In this document: one piece after another, positions 42,670 through 51,347 of the stretch
Numbering within the stretch: position 1 is the first letter of the stretch
Layout: each line of letters starts with the position of its first letter
Origin: Solirubrobacteraceae bacterium
GTDB taxonomy: Bacteria > Actinomycetota > Thermoleophilia > Solirubrobacterales > Solirubrobacteraceae
Direction: 5' to 3'
Assembly: GCA_023230855.1 (NCBI GenBank)
Contig: JALNWQ010000001.1
Coordinates: forward strand, 62,001-126,000
DNA length: 64,000 nt
Position numbers and translations under genes: made by a program
Notes under the pieces: generated by a model
The model's input: the letters and a program-made list of their open reading frames with translations, nothing else
The model's database searches: none
What the model was told of the DNA's origin: nothing

Positions 42670-43083
42670 TCAGACGCGCTCGACGGTGATGCCCGGCAGC
42701 CCGGCGGCGAGCGCTTCGAGGTCGTCCGGGTCGCCGGTGGCGACGACGCCGCCGCCGAGCGCCAGAGCGACCGCGACCACCGACGCGTCGACGTGGTCGG
42801 CCGAGCCTCGACCGGCACGGGCGAGGAGGTGGCCGATCCGGCGCGCCAGTGGGCGGGTCGTGTCAGCGACGTCGATTCCCGTGAGCCGACCGAGGCAGGC
42901 GTCGATCGCCTGATCGTGGTGCCCGCCGCGGTAGAGCTCGGCCAGTACCGCCGCCGGGACGACGACGCCGCGTCCGGTCTCGACGGCGGCCCGCAGGGCG
43001 GCGTGGATCGCGCCGGGACGCGATCCGGCGCGACTCCGGGCCAGCGCGGAGAGTGCCGCGGCGTCGAGGACGAGCGCGGTCAC
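42670..43083 (-). CDS. vapC: PIN-domain toxin (VapC-type)
   Basis: A 137-residue predicted RNase toxin. The PIN acidic residues are visible as Asp in LVLDAAALSAL (near residue 7), Glu in AAVLAELYRGG (near 50), and Asp residues in SADHVDASVVAVAL (about 94-107) and ATGDPDD near the end. The GTG start overlaps the antitoxin stop (GTGA, 43083-43080), the classic coupling of a vapBC operon. It is intact, in contrast to the PIN fragment at 51 kb. Confidence 0.85.
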   Translation of the reverse strand: MTALVLDAAALSALARSRAGSRPGAIHAALRAAVETGRGVVVPAAVLAELYRGGHHDQAIDACLGRLTGIDVADTTRPLARRIGHLLARAGRGSADHVDASVVAVALALGGGVVATGDPDDLEALAAGLPGITVERV

Positions 43084-43304
43084 GCCAGTCCGCGCCGGAA
43101 GCGCTCGACCGCCTCCGGATCGGGCTCGCCGAACGTGGCATCGAGGTCGGCGACGAATGCCGCGAGGGCCGCGCGCTGGGCTCGCCGGTCGATCTCGTCG
43201 CGGAGCACCGCGTTGACCGTTGCGGAGAGTGCGCTCGCGTCGTCGCCCAAGGCGTCGATGACCTCCGGATCCAGGGTCAGCGTCTTGCGTACCTTGGTGC
43301 TCAT
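43080..43304 (-). CDS. vapB: Ribbon-helix-helix antitoxin (VapB-type)
   Basis: A 74-residue small protein. An N-terminal ribbon-helix-helix segment (STKVRKTLTLDPEVIDALGD, then ALSATVNAVLRDEIDRRAQR) would bind DNA, and the acidic C-terminus (DATFGEPDPEAVERFRRG) would wrap the toxin. A TATGAT hexamer (43316-43311) sits 6 nt before the ATG, so the mRNA is predicted to be leaderless. CAGG-N8-CCTG (43307-43322) spans that box and may be the autoregulatory site. Confidence 0.82.
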   Translation of the reverse strand: MSTKVRKTLTLDPEVIDALGDDASALSATVNAVLRDEIDRRAQRAALAAFVADLDATFGEPDPEAVERFRRGLA

Positions 43305-43368
43305 ATCAGGATCATACGCCTGTCGTACGTTGGTGGCGGGGCCTACGTGCTCGCGGCGCCGCCATCTA

Positions 43369-43445
43369 CCCGTGGCGGATCGTCCCGGGGGGTGAGGTGG
43401 GCCATCGCGCGTGGCGGATCGTCCTCGGCGTTGAGCCGCCACGGG
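43369..43445. repeat. Direct and inverted repeats in the vapB-epimerase gap
   Basis: CGTGGCGGATCGTCC occurs at 43371-43385 and 43410-43424, and the outer arms CCCGTGGCGG (43369-43378) and CCGCCACGGG (43436-43445) are inverted copies. This lies between vapB and the downstream epimerase gene. It may be a small interspersed repeat or a terminator-like structure; no coding is seen. Confidence 0.45.
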
Positions 43446-43472
43446 TCGCACGGGCCACCGCCCGTCCCCTTA

Positions 43473-44429
43473 TCAGCCGACCTTGCGCAACCAGGCCACG
43501 GTGTCGGCGATCCCCCGGTCCAGCGGGATCCGGGACTCCCAATCCAGCAGGCGCTTGGCCTTCGACACGTCGGGCCAGCGGCGCTGCACGTCGACCTCGA
43601 ACGTCGGCAGATGCTCGAACGTCAGCTCGTCGGTGCGGCCGCACTGCTCCCAGATGACGCGGCAGACGTCGGCGATCGTGCGCTCGTCGGCGGCGGAGAC
43701 GTTGAAGTCCTCGTTGAGCGCCGCGTCATGGCCGGTGGCGGTGACGATCCCGTCGGCGATGTCGTCGATGTGGGTCAGGGTGCGGGTCTGGTCGCCCTTG
43801 CCGAAGATCGGCAGCGGGGCGCCCTGCGGCAGCGCCAGGACCTTCTTGATGACGTCGGGGACCATGTGCGCGATCCCGGGCTCGTCCTCGGGCATCTCGC
43901 CCGGGCCATAAGCGTTGAACGGCCGGCAGATCGTGAACGGCAGGTCGTGCTCGTCGTGCGCGGCACGGATCCACACCTCGCCGGCGAGCTTGCTGAACCC
44001 GTAGGCGGACCGGGGCACGGGCACGTTCCAGACCGCGTCCTCGGGGGTGGGGAAGACGTCGGTGGACTCGAACACCATCGACGACGACACGTACGTGAAC
44101 CGCTCGACGCCGAGTCGCAGCGCCGCCCCGATGACGCTGTTGTACAGCGAGCTGTTCATGTCGGTCAGCGTGTACGGCAGCTTGTGGAAGTTGCCGATTC
44201 CGCCGACGATCGCCGCCAGGTGGATGACGTGCGAGCAGCCGGTCATCGCGGTGACCGCCTCTTCGCGGTCGCGCAGGTCGCCGCGGTGGATCTCGCACCC
44301 CTCGCGCATCCACTGCGGGGCGTCGCGCTGGTCGGACACGCGCACCTCGAACCGCGGGTCGGAGATCAGACGGCGGACGACCGCCGCGCCGATGGTGCCG
44401 GCACCGCCGGTGACGAGGACGCGAGACAT
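43473..44429 (-). CDS. NAD-dependent nucleotide-sugar epimerase/dehydratase
   Basis: A 318-residue extended SDR. The cofactor motif is VLVTGGAGTIGAAVVRRL (about residues 4-21, with T in place of the usual F), followed by VIHLAAIVGGIGNFHKLPY (about 68-86), the catalytic Ser region VSSSMVFE and YGFSKLAGE (Tyr/Lys, about 142-150). The GGIGNFHKLPYTL segment and the ERTIADVCRVIWEQ tail recall GDP-mannose 3,5-epimerase-like or WbpP-like enzymes, but the substrate cannot be fixed. The ATG at 44429 follows TAGCCT (44443-44438) by 8 nt. It begins the surface-glycan region. Confidence 0.82.
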   Translation of the reverse strand: MSRVLVTGGAGTIGAAVVRRLISDPRFEVRVSDQRDAPQWMREGCEIHRGDLRDREEAVTAMTGCSHVIHLAAIVGGIGNFHKLPYTLTDMNSSLYNSVIGAALRLGVERFTYVSSSMVFESTDVFPTPEDAVWNVPVPRSAYGFSKLAGEVWIRAAHDEHDLPFTICRPFNAYGPGEMPEDEPGIAHMVPDVIKKVLALPQGAPLPIFGKGDQTRTLTHIDDIADGIVTATGHDAALNEDFNVSAADERTIADVCRVIWEQCGRTDELTFEHLPTFEVDVQRRWPDVSKAKRLLDWESRIPLDRGIADTVAWLRKVG

Positions 44430-44468
44430 CGGCGCGGAGGCTAGCGATCCTGCACCCCCGGACGCCGG

Positions 44469-45905
44469 TCAGCGTCCGTCGAGCACGATCTCCTCGGGAG
44501 CGCCGAGGACGGTGCCCGCAGGCCCCGACAGCGTGGCGAGGACCGACGAGGCCGGCCGCCCGGCCGGGACCGGCAGGAACAGCGCCCCGCCCTCGACCGA
44601 CTGGCTCGGGGTGGCGCACGGCACGGCGGGCCCGGCGGTCGCGTCCTGGGTGAGCGTCACCGTCGACGGCGGCTGCCCGGCCGCCGCCGCGGGCAGGTGA
44701 CGGATCGGCAGGCGCAGGAGGCGCGGGACGCGCCGCACGTCCGGCCCGGGCACGCGCACCCGCACCGGGGCGCTGCCGTCGGTGAGGGTCAGCTCGCGAC
44801 CGCGACGACCGTCATCGGTGCGCTCCCACCGTCCGCGCTCGCCGTCGAGCGTCGGGGCGGTGAGCGCGACCGGCCGCCAGCAGACCTCGACGAACCCGTC
44901 GAGGTTGCGGGCGACGACCTCGGTGATGACGACCTTCGCGCGCCGCATCGCCTCGTCGCACGCTCCGGCGGCGAGCTCGTGCCACAGGCAGAACCGCTGG
45001 CCGGGCAGGACGCGGTCGCGGATGCTCGGACCGGTGACCGGGGCGACGAGCGACCGGTCCATCTGGGAGTCGCCGACGAGCAGGACGTCCCCGGCGGGCG
45101 GCGGGTCGGCGGGCGGCCGGGTGATGACGACGGTCTCGTCGTGGTCGATCCGCTCGCGGCCGATGAAGCGGCCGAGGTCCCCGTCGCGCCCCTCCTCGGG
45201 CCCCAGGTGGACGTCGACCTCGTCCGCCAGCCCGGGCCGCACGCGGTCGAGCACCGCCCGGACGAACGTCAGGCGACCGGTGGCGTTCCAGTGGGTGTCG
45301 CTGCGGAGGAACGTGGGTCGGCCGGCGGCCTCGAGCTCCAGCAGGCGGTCCCGGATGGTCAGGCCGCCCGGCGTCCCGTCGAGGCGACGGTGGACCCGCG
45401 ACGCGCGCCGCTCCATGCAGTCGAGCTTCCTCGCGTCGACGTCCGGACGGTTCTCGCGCGCGATCGCGAGCTTGGAGCCCGCGACGAGCACGCCGGTCCG
45501 CCGACCGCTCGCGGTCAGCGTCCGGGCGACGAGCTCGACGGCGTCGGCCGGGTCGGCGCGAGGGCGCCCCTCGTCCTCGCACAGGCGCAGCGCCTCACGG
45601 AAGTAGAGCCACCGGTCGTCCCCCAGCAGGACGTCGCGGTTGGGGCTGTCGCCGAACACGTCGATCGCGATCCGGCCGCGCAGCGACAGCGCGTGCTGGC
45701 GCAGCGGCAGCCGGTCGACGATCGCCGCGTCGAGCTGCTTGAACGTCTCCTCCTTGCGCAGCGTCCCACGGTTGAGGTCGGGCGCGGCGGCCTTCGGTCG
45801 GTTCTCGAGGTCGGGCTGCCGCTCGCCCATGACGTACGCGGCGGCCGGCGCGACGAGCAGCGCCAAGAGCCACACGACGGGGAGGATGCGGATGAACGGT
45901 CGCAT
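44469..45905 (-). CDS. AlgJ/AlgX-like SGNH acyltransferase
   Basis: A 478-residue exported protein with an N-terminal membrane anchor (about residues 5-25, IRILPVVWLLALLVAPAAA). The AlgJ/AlgX-type hydrolase-like domain has FGDSPNRDVLLGDDRWLYF (about 95-113), the DxH motif in RSDTHWNATG (near 205) and the nucleophile Ser in LLVGDSQMDRS (near 279). Its ATG overlaps the stop of the MBOAT gene (TGATG), so the pair is coupled. In alginate and cellulose systems AlgJ-type proteins move acetyl groups onto the exported polymer, receiving them through AlgI. The C-terminal 130 residues look like a carbohydrate-binding beta domain. Confidence 0.83.
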   Translation of the reverse strand: MRPFIRILPVVWLLALLVAPAAAYVMGERQPDLENRPKAAAPDLNRGTLRKEETFKQLDAAIVDRLPLRQHALSLRGRIAIDVFGDSPNRDVLLGDDRWLYFREALRLCEDEGRPRADPADAVELVARTLTASGRRTGVLVAGSKLAIARENRPDVDARKLDCMERRASRVHRRLDGTPGGLTIRDRLLELEAAGRPTFLRSDTHWNATGRLTFVRAVLDRVRPGLADEVDVHLGPEEGRDGDLGRFIGRERIDHDETVVITRPPADPPPAGDVLLVGDSQMDRSLVAPVTGPSIRDRVLPGQRFCLWHELAAGACDEAMRRAKVVITEVVARNLDGFVEVCWRPVALTAPTLDGERGRWERTDDGRRGRELTLTDGSAPVRVRVPGPDVRRVPRLLRLPIRHLPAAAAGQPPSTVTLTQDATAGPAVPCATPSQSVEGGALFLPVPAGRPASSVLATLSGPAGTVLGAPEEIVLDGR

Positions 45906-47338
45906 CAGAACTGGAAGTAGAGGAACGGGGAGTAGTCGCTGGCGAACGCGGTGACGAGCGCCAGCGGCAGGACGACCGCCAACAGCACCGTGCGGGCGGT
46001 CGCGACGCGCGGGCCGACCGTCTCGACGAGCCGGCGGCCGCCACTCATCGTCCCGGGGAGGAACGCGATCGCGGCGCCGACGAGCATCGCGGCGAGCGCC
46101 TGGTTCGTGAGGGCGACGTCGACCGCGCCGGCGTCCCCACCGGTCGGAACGAACATCGCGTGGTAGTAGTCGCCGGCGAGCGACAACGACTCGGCGCGGA
46201 AGAGCACCCAGCCGATGAGGACGATGAAGAGGACCGCCGCACGCCGCAGCCACGGCAGCCGGACCGGGCCGTCCAGGGCACGCCAGCCCATCCGACGCTC
46301 GATGAGCAGCCAGGCCCCGTGGTAGAGGCCCCACAGGACGAACGCCCACTCGGCCCCGTGCCACATCCCGGTGAGCGCGAACACGATGACGAGGTTGCGT
46401 CGCGTCGTCGCCTCGCTCCCGCGGTTGCCACCCAGGGGGATGTAGACGTAGTCGCGGAACCACCGCGACAGCGTCATGTGCCAGCGCCGCCAGAACTCGG
46501 TGATCGACTTCGACGAGTACGGCCGGTCGAAGTTCTCCGGCAGCCGGAACCCGAGCATCATCCCGATGCCGATCGCCATGTCGCTGTAGGCCGAGAAGTC
46601 GAAGTACAGCTGCAGCGAGTAGGCGACGATGCCGAGCCACGCCGATCCGGTCGTCAGCGACCCGTCGGCGGCCGACGCGAACGCCGCGTCGGCTACGGGC
46701 GCGATCTGGTCGGCGATGAGGACCTTCTTCGCCAGGCCGTGCGAGAACCGGATCGCGCCGGCCTGCGCCAGATCGACCCGCGGCTGCGGGCGGCGCAGGT
46801 CGTCCTGGATCTCGCGCAACCGCACGATCGGCCCGGCGATCGAGCGGGGGAAGAGGAAGACGAACAGCAGGACGTCGGTCGGGTCGCGGCGCGCCTCCAC
46901 GTCGCCGCGCCACACGTCGACGAGGTAGCTCACCTTCTCGAACGTGAAGAACGAGATGCCGATCGGCAGCAGGATCTCGAGCGTGCCGGTGTGCCCCATC
47001 CCGAACGCGTCCGCGATCCGCTCCACCTGCTCCGACAGGAACCCCGCGTACTTGAACCAGGCGAGCAGGCCGAGGTTCTGGACGAGCCCGACGAGCAGCA
47101 GTCCGCGGGCCAGGCGGCCGCGTCCGTCCCGCCGTGCGCGTTGGATGGCGCGCGCGAGGGCCCAGTCGACGGTGGTCGACGCGATGATGAGGAGGACGAA
47201 GTCCTGCACGCCCCACGTGTAGAACCCGATGCTCGCGGCGAGCAGGACGAAACGCCGCAGCCGCGTCGGTGCGGCCCACGTCGCCAGCAGGACCGCCGGC
47301 AGGAAGAGGAACAGGAAGGTCGGTGAGCTGAAGACCAC
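45905..47338 (-). CDS. AlgI-like MBOAT O-acyltransferase
   Basis: A 477-residue polytopic membrane enzyme with about 11 helices. AlgI hallmarks are LPIGISFFTFEKVSYLVDV (about residues 123-141), YFDFSAYSDMAIGIGMMLGF (about 243-262), ITEFWRRWHMTLSRWFRDYV (about 276-295) and the catalytic His in GMWHGAEWAFVLWG (near 326). It passes acetyl from a cytoplasmic donor across the membrane to the AlgJ-like partner downstream. The GTG at 47338 begins VFSSPTFLFLFLP. A TAGTGT box about 100 nt upstream (near 47446) is a possible promoter. Confidence 0.9.
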   Translation of the reverse strand: MVFSSPTFLFLFLPAVLLATWAAPTRLRRFVLLAASIGFYTWGVQDFVLLIIASTTVDWALARAIQRARRDGRGRLARGLLLVGLVQNLGLLAWFKYAGFLSEQVERIADAFGMGHTGTLEILLPIGISFFTFEKVSYLVDVWRGDVEARRDPTDVLLFVFLFPRSIAGPIVRLREIQDDLRRPQPRVDLAQAGAIRFSHGLAKKVLIADQIAPVADAAFASAADGSLTTGSAWLGIVAYSLQLYFDFSAYSDMAIGIGMMLGFRLPENFDRPYSSKSITEFWRRWHMTLSRWFRDYVYIPLGGNRGSEATTRRNLVIVFALTGMWHGAEWAFVLWGLYHGAWLLIERRMGWRALDGPVRLPWLRRAAVLFIVLIGWVLFRAESLSLAGDYYHAMFVPTGGDAGAVDVALTNQALAAMLVGAAIAFLPGTMSGGRRLVETVGPRVATARTVLLAVVLPLALVTAFASDYSPFLYFQF

Positions 47339-47487
47339 GAAGGATCGGCGCTCCGCGTGGCGCGCCGCGCCGGTGGGGGCTGCAGCGCACCGCGACCGGG
47401 GAACGACGCACGGTCGTCCCGCCGGCGGAGGGCGACCGTGACACTAACGATCGCGGCCGGAACGTGGTCCGGTTCGCCGACGCGGCG

Positions 47488-48795
47488 TCAGACGATGGTC
47501 GGCGCGGTGGCCGGCGGGGCGCTGTCGCCGGCGTCCGGGCCGGCGCCGTCGGCGAGGGCCCGCAGCTCGCCGAACACGGCGCGCTGGTCGAAGCAGTCCC
47601 ATGGGTCGGCGAGGACGGCGCCCGGGGCGGCGAGCGACGCGATCCGCTCGAGCATCAGCGGGTCCTGCCACGAGGTGTGGTTCGTGGCGAGCACGACGGC
47701 GTCCGCCCCACCCACCGCCTCCTCGAGCGTCAGGGTGGACGAGGGGCTCATCGGGTCGTGCGCGGCGACGAGCGCCAGCTCGCGCTCCAGGAGCCGCATG
47801 AGCTTGAAGCTCAGCGAGTCGCGCTCGTCGTCGGTGTCGGACTTGAACGCCAGGCCGAGCACCGCGATCTTCTTCGCGCGCAGCGTGCCGCCCGCCAGCC
47901 GGCGCTTGAGCCCGTCGACGAGGAAGAGCGGCACCGACTCGTTGACGCGGCTGACGGCCAACAGCATCCCGGGGGCGGGGGAGCGCTCCTCGCTGAACGT
48001 GAAGTCCTTGCGCAGGCAGGTGCCGGCGGTCATGCCGGGCATCTTCATCCCGCCGCGGGGATAGTCGCGGTTGATGAGGTCGATGACCTCGAAGACGTTC
48101 GCCCCGTACTGCTCGCACTCCATCATGAGCCGGTTGGGGAGCGCGAACATCGTGTACCGCAGGATGTTCGTCCAGATCTTCGCGAGCTCGGCCTCGATCG
48201 GGCTGGTCGGCACGATCGGGGCCCCGAGGCCGGTGAAGAGCTCGGCGGCGACGTCGCCGGAGCGCTCGCCGATCCCGCCGACGATGCACGGCAGCGTCGA
48301 GATCTCCTCGAAGAACCGCGACGCCGCGATCCGCTCCGGGACGTGCGCGACGAACAGGTCCTCGCCGACGGTGAACCCGCGGTGCATCTCGAGGTAGCCG
48401 GCCACGAACTCCGTGGTCCCCGGGGCGATCGTCGAGCGCAGGACGATGCAGTGGCCCTCGCGCAGGTGCGGTAGCAGGTCGTCCAGCACCGAACGGATCT
48501 GGCTCACGTCGATCTCGATGTGCGTGAACGACGGGGTGCCGAGGGTCAGGACGATGTGCCGGGCCCGGGCGGCGAGGGCGACGTCGCCGCTGAGCTCGAG
48601 CATGCCCGCGTCCTGCACGCGGGTGAGGATCTCGTCGGCCCCCGGCTCGTAGAACGGCATCCGGCCGTCGGCGAGCGCCGCGAGCGTGTCGATCTTCTTG
48701 TCGATCCCGAGGGTGCGTAGCCCCCGGTCGGCGAAGGCGAGGGCGAGCGGCAGGCCTACACGGCCGATGCCGACGACGGCGACGTCGAGATCCAC
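47488..48795 (-). CDS. Nucleotide-sugar dehydrogenase (UDP-ManNAc/UDP-Glc type)
   Basis: A 435-residue UDP-sugar 6-dehydrogenase. NAD motif VAVVGIGRVGLPLALAFADR (about residues 5-24), LRSTIAPGTTE (about 124-134), EAELAKIWTNILRYTMFALP (about 195-214) and catalytic Cys in MTAGTCLRKDF (near 258) are intact, followed by VLGLAFKSDTDDERDSLS. It differs clearly from the dehydrogenase at 31.7 kb, so the two probably act on different sugars. The GTG at 48795 follows TAGCCT (48808-48803) by 7 nt; the longer frame to 48849 is rejected. It supplies an acidic sugar for the glycan locus. Confidence 0.87.
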   Translation of the reverse strand: MDLDVAVVGIGRVGLPLALAFADRGLRTLGIDKKIDTLAALADGRMPFYEPGADEILTRVQDAGMLELSGDVALAARARHIVLTLGTPSFTHIEIDVSQIRSVLDDLLPHLREGHCIVLRSTIAPGTTEFVAGYLEMHRGFTVGEDLFVAHVPERIAASRFFEEISTLPCIVGGIGERSGDVAAELFTGLGAPIVPTSPIEAELAKIWTNILRYTMFALPNRLMMECEQYGANVFEVIDLINRDYPRGGMKMPGMTAGTCLRKDFTFSEERSPAPGMLLAVSRVNESVPLFLVDGLKRRLAGGTLRAKKIAVLGLAFKSDTDDERDSLSFKLMRLLERELALVAAHDPMSPSSTLTLEEAVGGADAVVLATNHTSWQDPLMLERIASLAAPGAVLADPWDCFDQRAVFGELRALADGAGPDAGDSAPPATAPTIV

Positions 48796-48805
48796 GAGGG
48801 GCAGG

Positions 48806-49717
48806 CTAGCGGCCGACGGTCGCCGTCGGACGCCTGCGCCGCACGCCACGCCGCGGGCGGCGGGCCGGCGGGGCGGACAGCACGAGCGGCGCGGTGCGTC
48901 GTCCCGACATGCGCTGCCGGACGAGCTGGGACGTGAACCGCCGGACGAACAGCGGGTTGTAGCGGGCGTATCGCCGCCACAACCGCCGCGGCTCCTGCAG
49001 CAGGCGGAACGCCCACTCCAGGCCCAGCGACTGGATCCGGTGGGGCGCCTGCGGGACGAGGCCGGCGTGGAAGTCGAACGCGGCGCCGACCCCGACGAGC
49101 ACGGGCGCGTCGAGGCGCGACCGCATCCGGGCCATCCACTTCTCCTGCTTCGGCACCCCGATCCCGACCCACACGACGTCCGCCCCGGACCGGTTGATCT
49201 CGTCGACGATCGCGTCGTCCTCGGCGGCGCTCAGCGGTCGGTACGGCGGCGACCAGCCCCCGACGATCCGCAGGCTCGGGAACCGGCGGCGCAGCTCGCG
49301 GGCCAGGCGGTCGAGCGCCTGGCGGTCACGTCCGCCGTAGAGGTACACCCGGGTGCCGTTCTCGGCGGCGTGCTCGCAGTGGCGCTCCATGAGCGTCGGC
49401 CCGTACACGCGGTTGGGCTGCTGGTGCCCCAGCAGGTTCATCGCCCAGACCAGCGGCTGGCCGTCGGGGACGGTGAGCGAGCTGCCGAGGACCGCGTCGC
49501 GCAGCTCCTCGTCCTCCTGGCACACCATGACGGTGTGGGTGGCGGCCACGCACACGTAGCCCTGGCGGCGCGACGCGACCATCGCGTCGATCCAGCTGAG
49601 GGTGCGGTCGTACGTCGTGAGCGCCAGCGGCACGCCGAGGATCTCCACCTGGGGCGGGGGCGTGGCGAGCTCGCGCAGGAGGGCGGCGTTGGTGACCGGG
49701 GGCGCGGTGTCGTGCAT
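48806..49717 (-). CDS. WecG/TagA/CpsF-family glycosyltransferase (copy 2)
   Basis: A 303-residue GT26 enzyme. VEILGVPLALTTYDRTLSWI, CVAATHTVMVCQEDEELR (about residues 54-71), the acidic LTVPDGQPLVWAMNLLGH (about 78-95), VYLYGGRDRQALDRLARELR and VWVGIGVPKQEKWMARM are the family marks. A basic C-terminal tail (last 30 residues) is extra. It is only distantly similar to copy 1 at 37 kb, so the two likely use different donor or acceptor sugars. It lies directly upstream of the dehydrogenase on the same strand (gap 10 nt), although the latter has its own promoter box. Confidence 0.85.
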   Translation of the reverse strand: MHDTAPPVTNAALLRELATPPPQVEILGVPLALTTYDRTLSWIDAMVASRRQGYVCVAATHTVMVCQEDEELRDAVLGSSLTVPDGQPLVWAMNLLGHQQPNRVYGPTLMERHCEHAAENGTRVYLYGGRDRQALDRLARELRRRFPSLRIVGGWSPPYRPLSAAEDDAIVDEINRSGADVVWVGIGVPKQEKWMARMRSRLDAPVLVGVGAAFDFHAGLVPQAPHRIQSLGLEWAFRLLQEPRRLWRRYARYNPLFVRRFTSQLVRQRMSGRRTAPLVLSAPPARRPRRGVRRRRPTATVGR

Positions 49718-49972
49718 GGAAGGGTGGCGTCGGCCGACGCTGGACGGGCGACGGCCGGATGGCCGGTACCCGGAACGAACCCCGGGACGTCCCGGAAGTT
49801 GCGTTGCGGGCTTTGTGGGGCGGGCCACGTCGCGGGGGACCTGGTGGGCGACGGGGTCCGCTGCGCGAATCCTACCGCGCGCCGCGCGCCCGCCACGCAG
49901 CGGACGTTGCGCCACCGTGGTCCGGCCCCCTCGCACGTGGGCGGGAGCCCCACGGTGGGTAGCCTGCCGTGG

Positions 49973-50014
49973 ATGGCCGCCGACGCCGCACCCGCCCCTC
50001 CGGGACGCCCGTGA
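49973..50014 (+). CDS. Leaderless 13-codon leader ORF overlapping the next start
   Basis: ATG at 49973 lies 7 nt after TAGCCT (49960-49965), the spacing seen for leaderless genes here. It encodes MAADAAPAPPGRP and stops at TGA 50012-50014, which overlaps the in-frame GTG (50011) of the GDP-mannose dehydratase-like gene as GTGA. The short ORF may couple translation of that gene. It would be missed by length-based gene finders. The alternative is that translation starts at GTG 49969 in the dehydratase frame, only 3 nt after the hexamer. Confidence 0.4.
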   Translation: MAADAAPAPPGRP

Positions 50015-51003
50015 CCCGCCGGGTCCTCATCACCGGGATCACCGGCCAGGACGGGGGGTATCTGGCCGAGCGGCTCCTCGACGGGGGCGACGAGGTGATC
50101 GGGGCGGTCCGCACCCCGGACGGCGCGCTGGAGCGCGCCGGGCTGGGGCATCTGGAGGGCCGGGTCGAGCTCGTGCCACTGGACCTGCTGGATCGGTCGT
50201 CCGTCCACCGGGCGGTCGCGGAAGTCGCGCCGGACGAGATCTACCACCTGGCCGCGCCCACGTTCGTCCCCACGTCGTGGGACGACCCGACCGACACGAT
50301 CGCGGCGATCGCGACCGGCACCGCGATCGTCCTGGCGGCGGCGGGGGAGCTGCGGGACGACGCGCGGGTGCTGGTGGCGGCGTCGAGCGCGATGTTCGGC
50401 GACGCGGGCACGTCGCCCCAGGACGAGTCCACGCCGATGCGGCCCACCAACCCGTACGCGGTCGCCAAGCTGGCCGCCCACGGCCTCGTGGGGGCGCTGC
50501 GGGCCCACCACGGCCGGTTCCTCGTGTCGGCGATCACGTTCAACCACGAGTCCCCGCGACGGCCCGCCCACTTTCTGCCGCGCAAGGTGACGTCCGGGGT
50601 GGCCGAGATCGCGGCCGGCCGCGCGGACGCGTTGACGTTGGGCGATCTGCGCGCGGTGCGGGACTGGTCGCACGCCCGCGACATCGTCGAGGGGATGGTG
50701 CTGGCGTTGCGTCACGACGAGCCCGACGACTACGTCCTGGCGTCGGGGGCGCCGCACACGGTGGGGGACCTCGTCGACGCGGCGTTCACGGCCGCGGGGG
50801 TCGACCGGTTCGTCGACGGTCCGGATGGTGCGCGCCGCGACCGGGTGCAGGTGGACCCGCGGTTCGTGCGTCCCCCGGAGCGTTGGCCGTCGGTCGGGGA
50901 TCCGTCCCGGGCCCGCCGGGTGCTCGGCTGGCGGCCCCGGACGTCGTTCGAGGACCTGGTGGCGGAGATGGTCGCCGCGGACCTCGGTCGGCTGGGGGCG
51001 TAG
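50011..51003 (+). CDS. GDP-mannose 4,6-dehydratase-like SDR (copy 1)
   Basis: A 330-residue extended SDR. VLITGITGQDGGYLAERLLD (about residues 5-24) is the Gmd signature, followed by DEIYHLAAPTFVPTSWDDP (about 71-89), AASSAMFGDAGTSPQDEST (about 122-140), the catalytic NPYAVAKLAAH (Tyr/Lys, about 145-155) and NHESPRR. The core is shorter and more diverged than the second Gmd at 54.4 kb: RxF/K positions and DWSHARDIVEGM agree, but the usual E/R loop differs. It may be a GDP-6-deoxy sugar reductase or a dehydratase for a related sugar. See the leader ORF for its start. Confidence 0.78.
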   Translation: MTRRVLITGITGQDGGYLAERLLDGGDEVIGAVRTPDGALERAGLGHLEGRVELVPLDLLDRSSVHRAVAEVAPDEIYHLAAPTFVPTSWDDPTDTIAAIATGTAIVLAAAGELRDDARVLVAASSAMFGDAGTSPQDESTPMRPTNPYAVAKLAAHGLVGALRAHHGRFLVSAITFNHESPRRPAHFLPRKVTSGVAEIAAGRADALTLGDLRAVRDWSHARDIVEGMVLALRHDEPDDYVLASGAPHTVGDLVDAAFTAAGVDRFVDGPDGARRDRVQVDPRFVRPPERWPSVGDPSRARRVLGWRPRTSFEDLVAEMVAADLGRLGA

Positions 51004-51011
51004 GTCCGGGA

Positions 51012-51320
51012 TCAGAGGGCCGTGAAGCCGAGCGACTCGGCGACCGCGGCCTGCTGGTCGTCGCGGGAGGCGAAGCCGATCGGCTCACCGTCGGCGATCG
51101 GCAGGAGGGCGATCGACGCGACGGCCAGATGCCATGCGTCGAGGGTTCGCAGGCCGTGACGCCTGACGAGTCGGAGGGCGTGGCGCTCGACGGCGGCGGG
51201 CGACGCCTCGATCTCCGTGATCCGGGCGCTCGGGCCGAGGGCGTCGTCGAGCGCACGGAGCAGCAGGCCCTCGGACGCCATGCGGCCGGCACGGGCCGCG
51301 CGCACGAGCGCGCCCGGCAC
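51012..51320 (-). pseudogene. C-terminal fragment of a PIN-domain (VapC-type) toxin
   Basis: The minus-strand frame contains GLLLRALDDALGPSARITEI, then ERHALRLVRRHGLRTLDAWH and LAVASIALLPIADGEPIGFA, ending SRDDQQAAVAESLGF. This is the C-terminal half of VapC-like proteins, including the Asp of DAWH and the final RD pair. The N-terminal half, with the first catalytic Asp and Glu, is absent: upstream of about 51320 the frame is antisense to a glycosyltransferase start. No antitoxin is nearby. It is a relic trimmed on its 5' side. Confidence 0.65.
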
Positions 51321-51347
51321 GCGCGGCCTGCGACGATCCGCCGCGCC

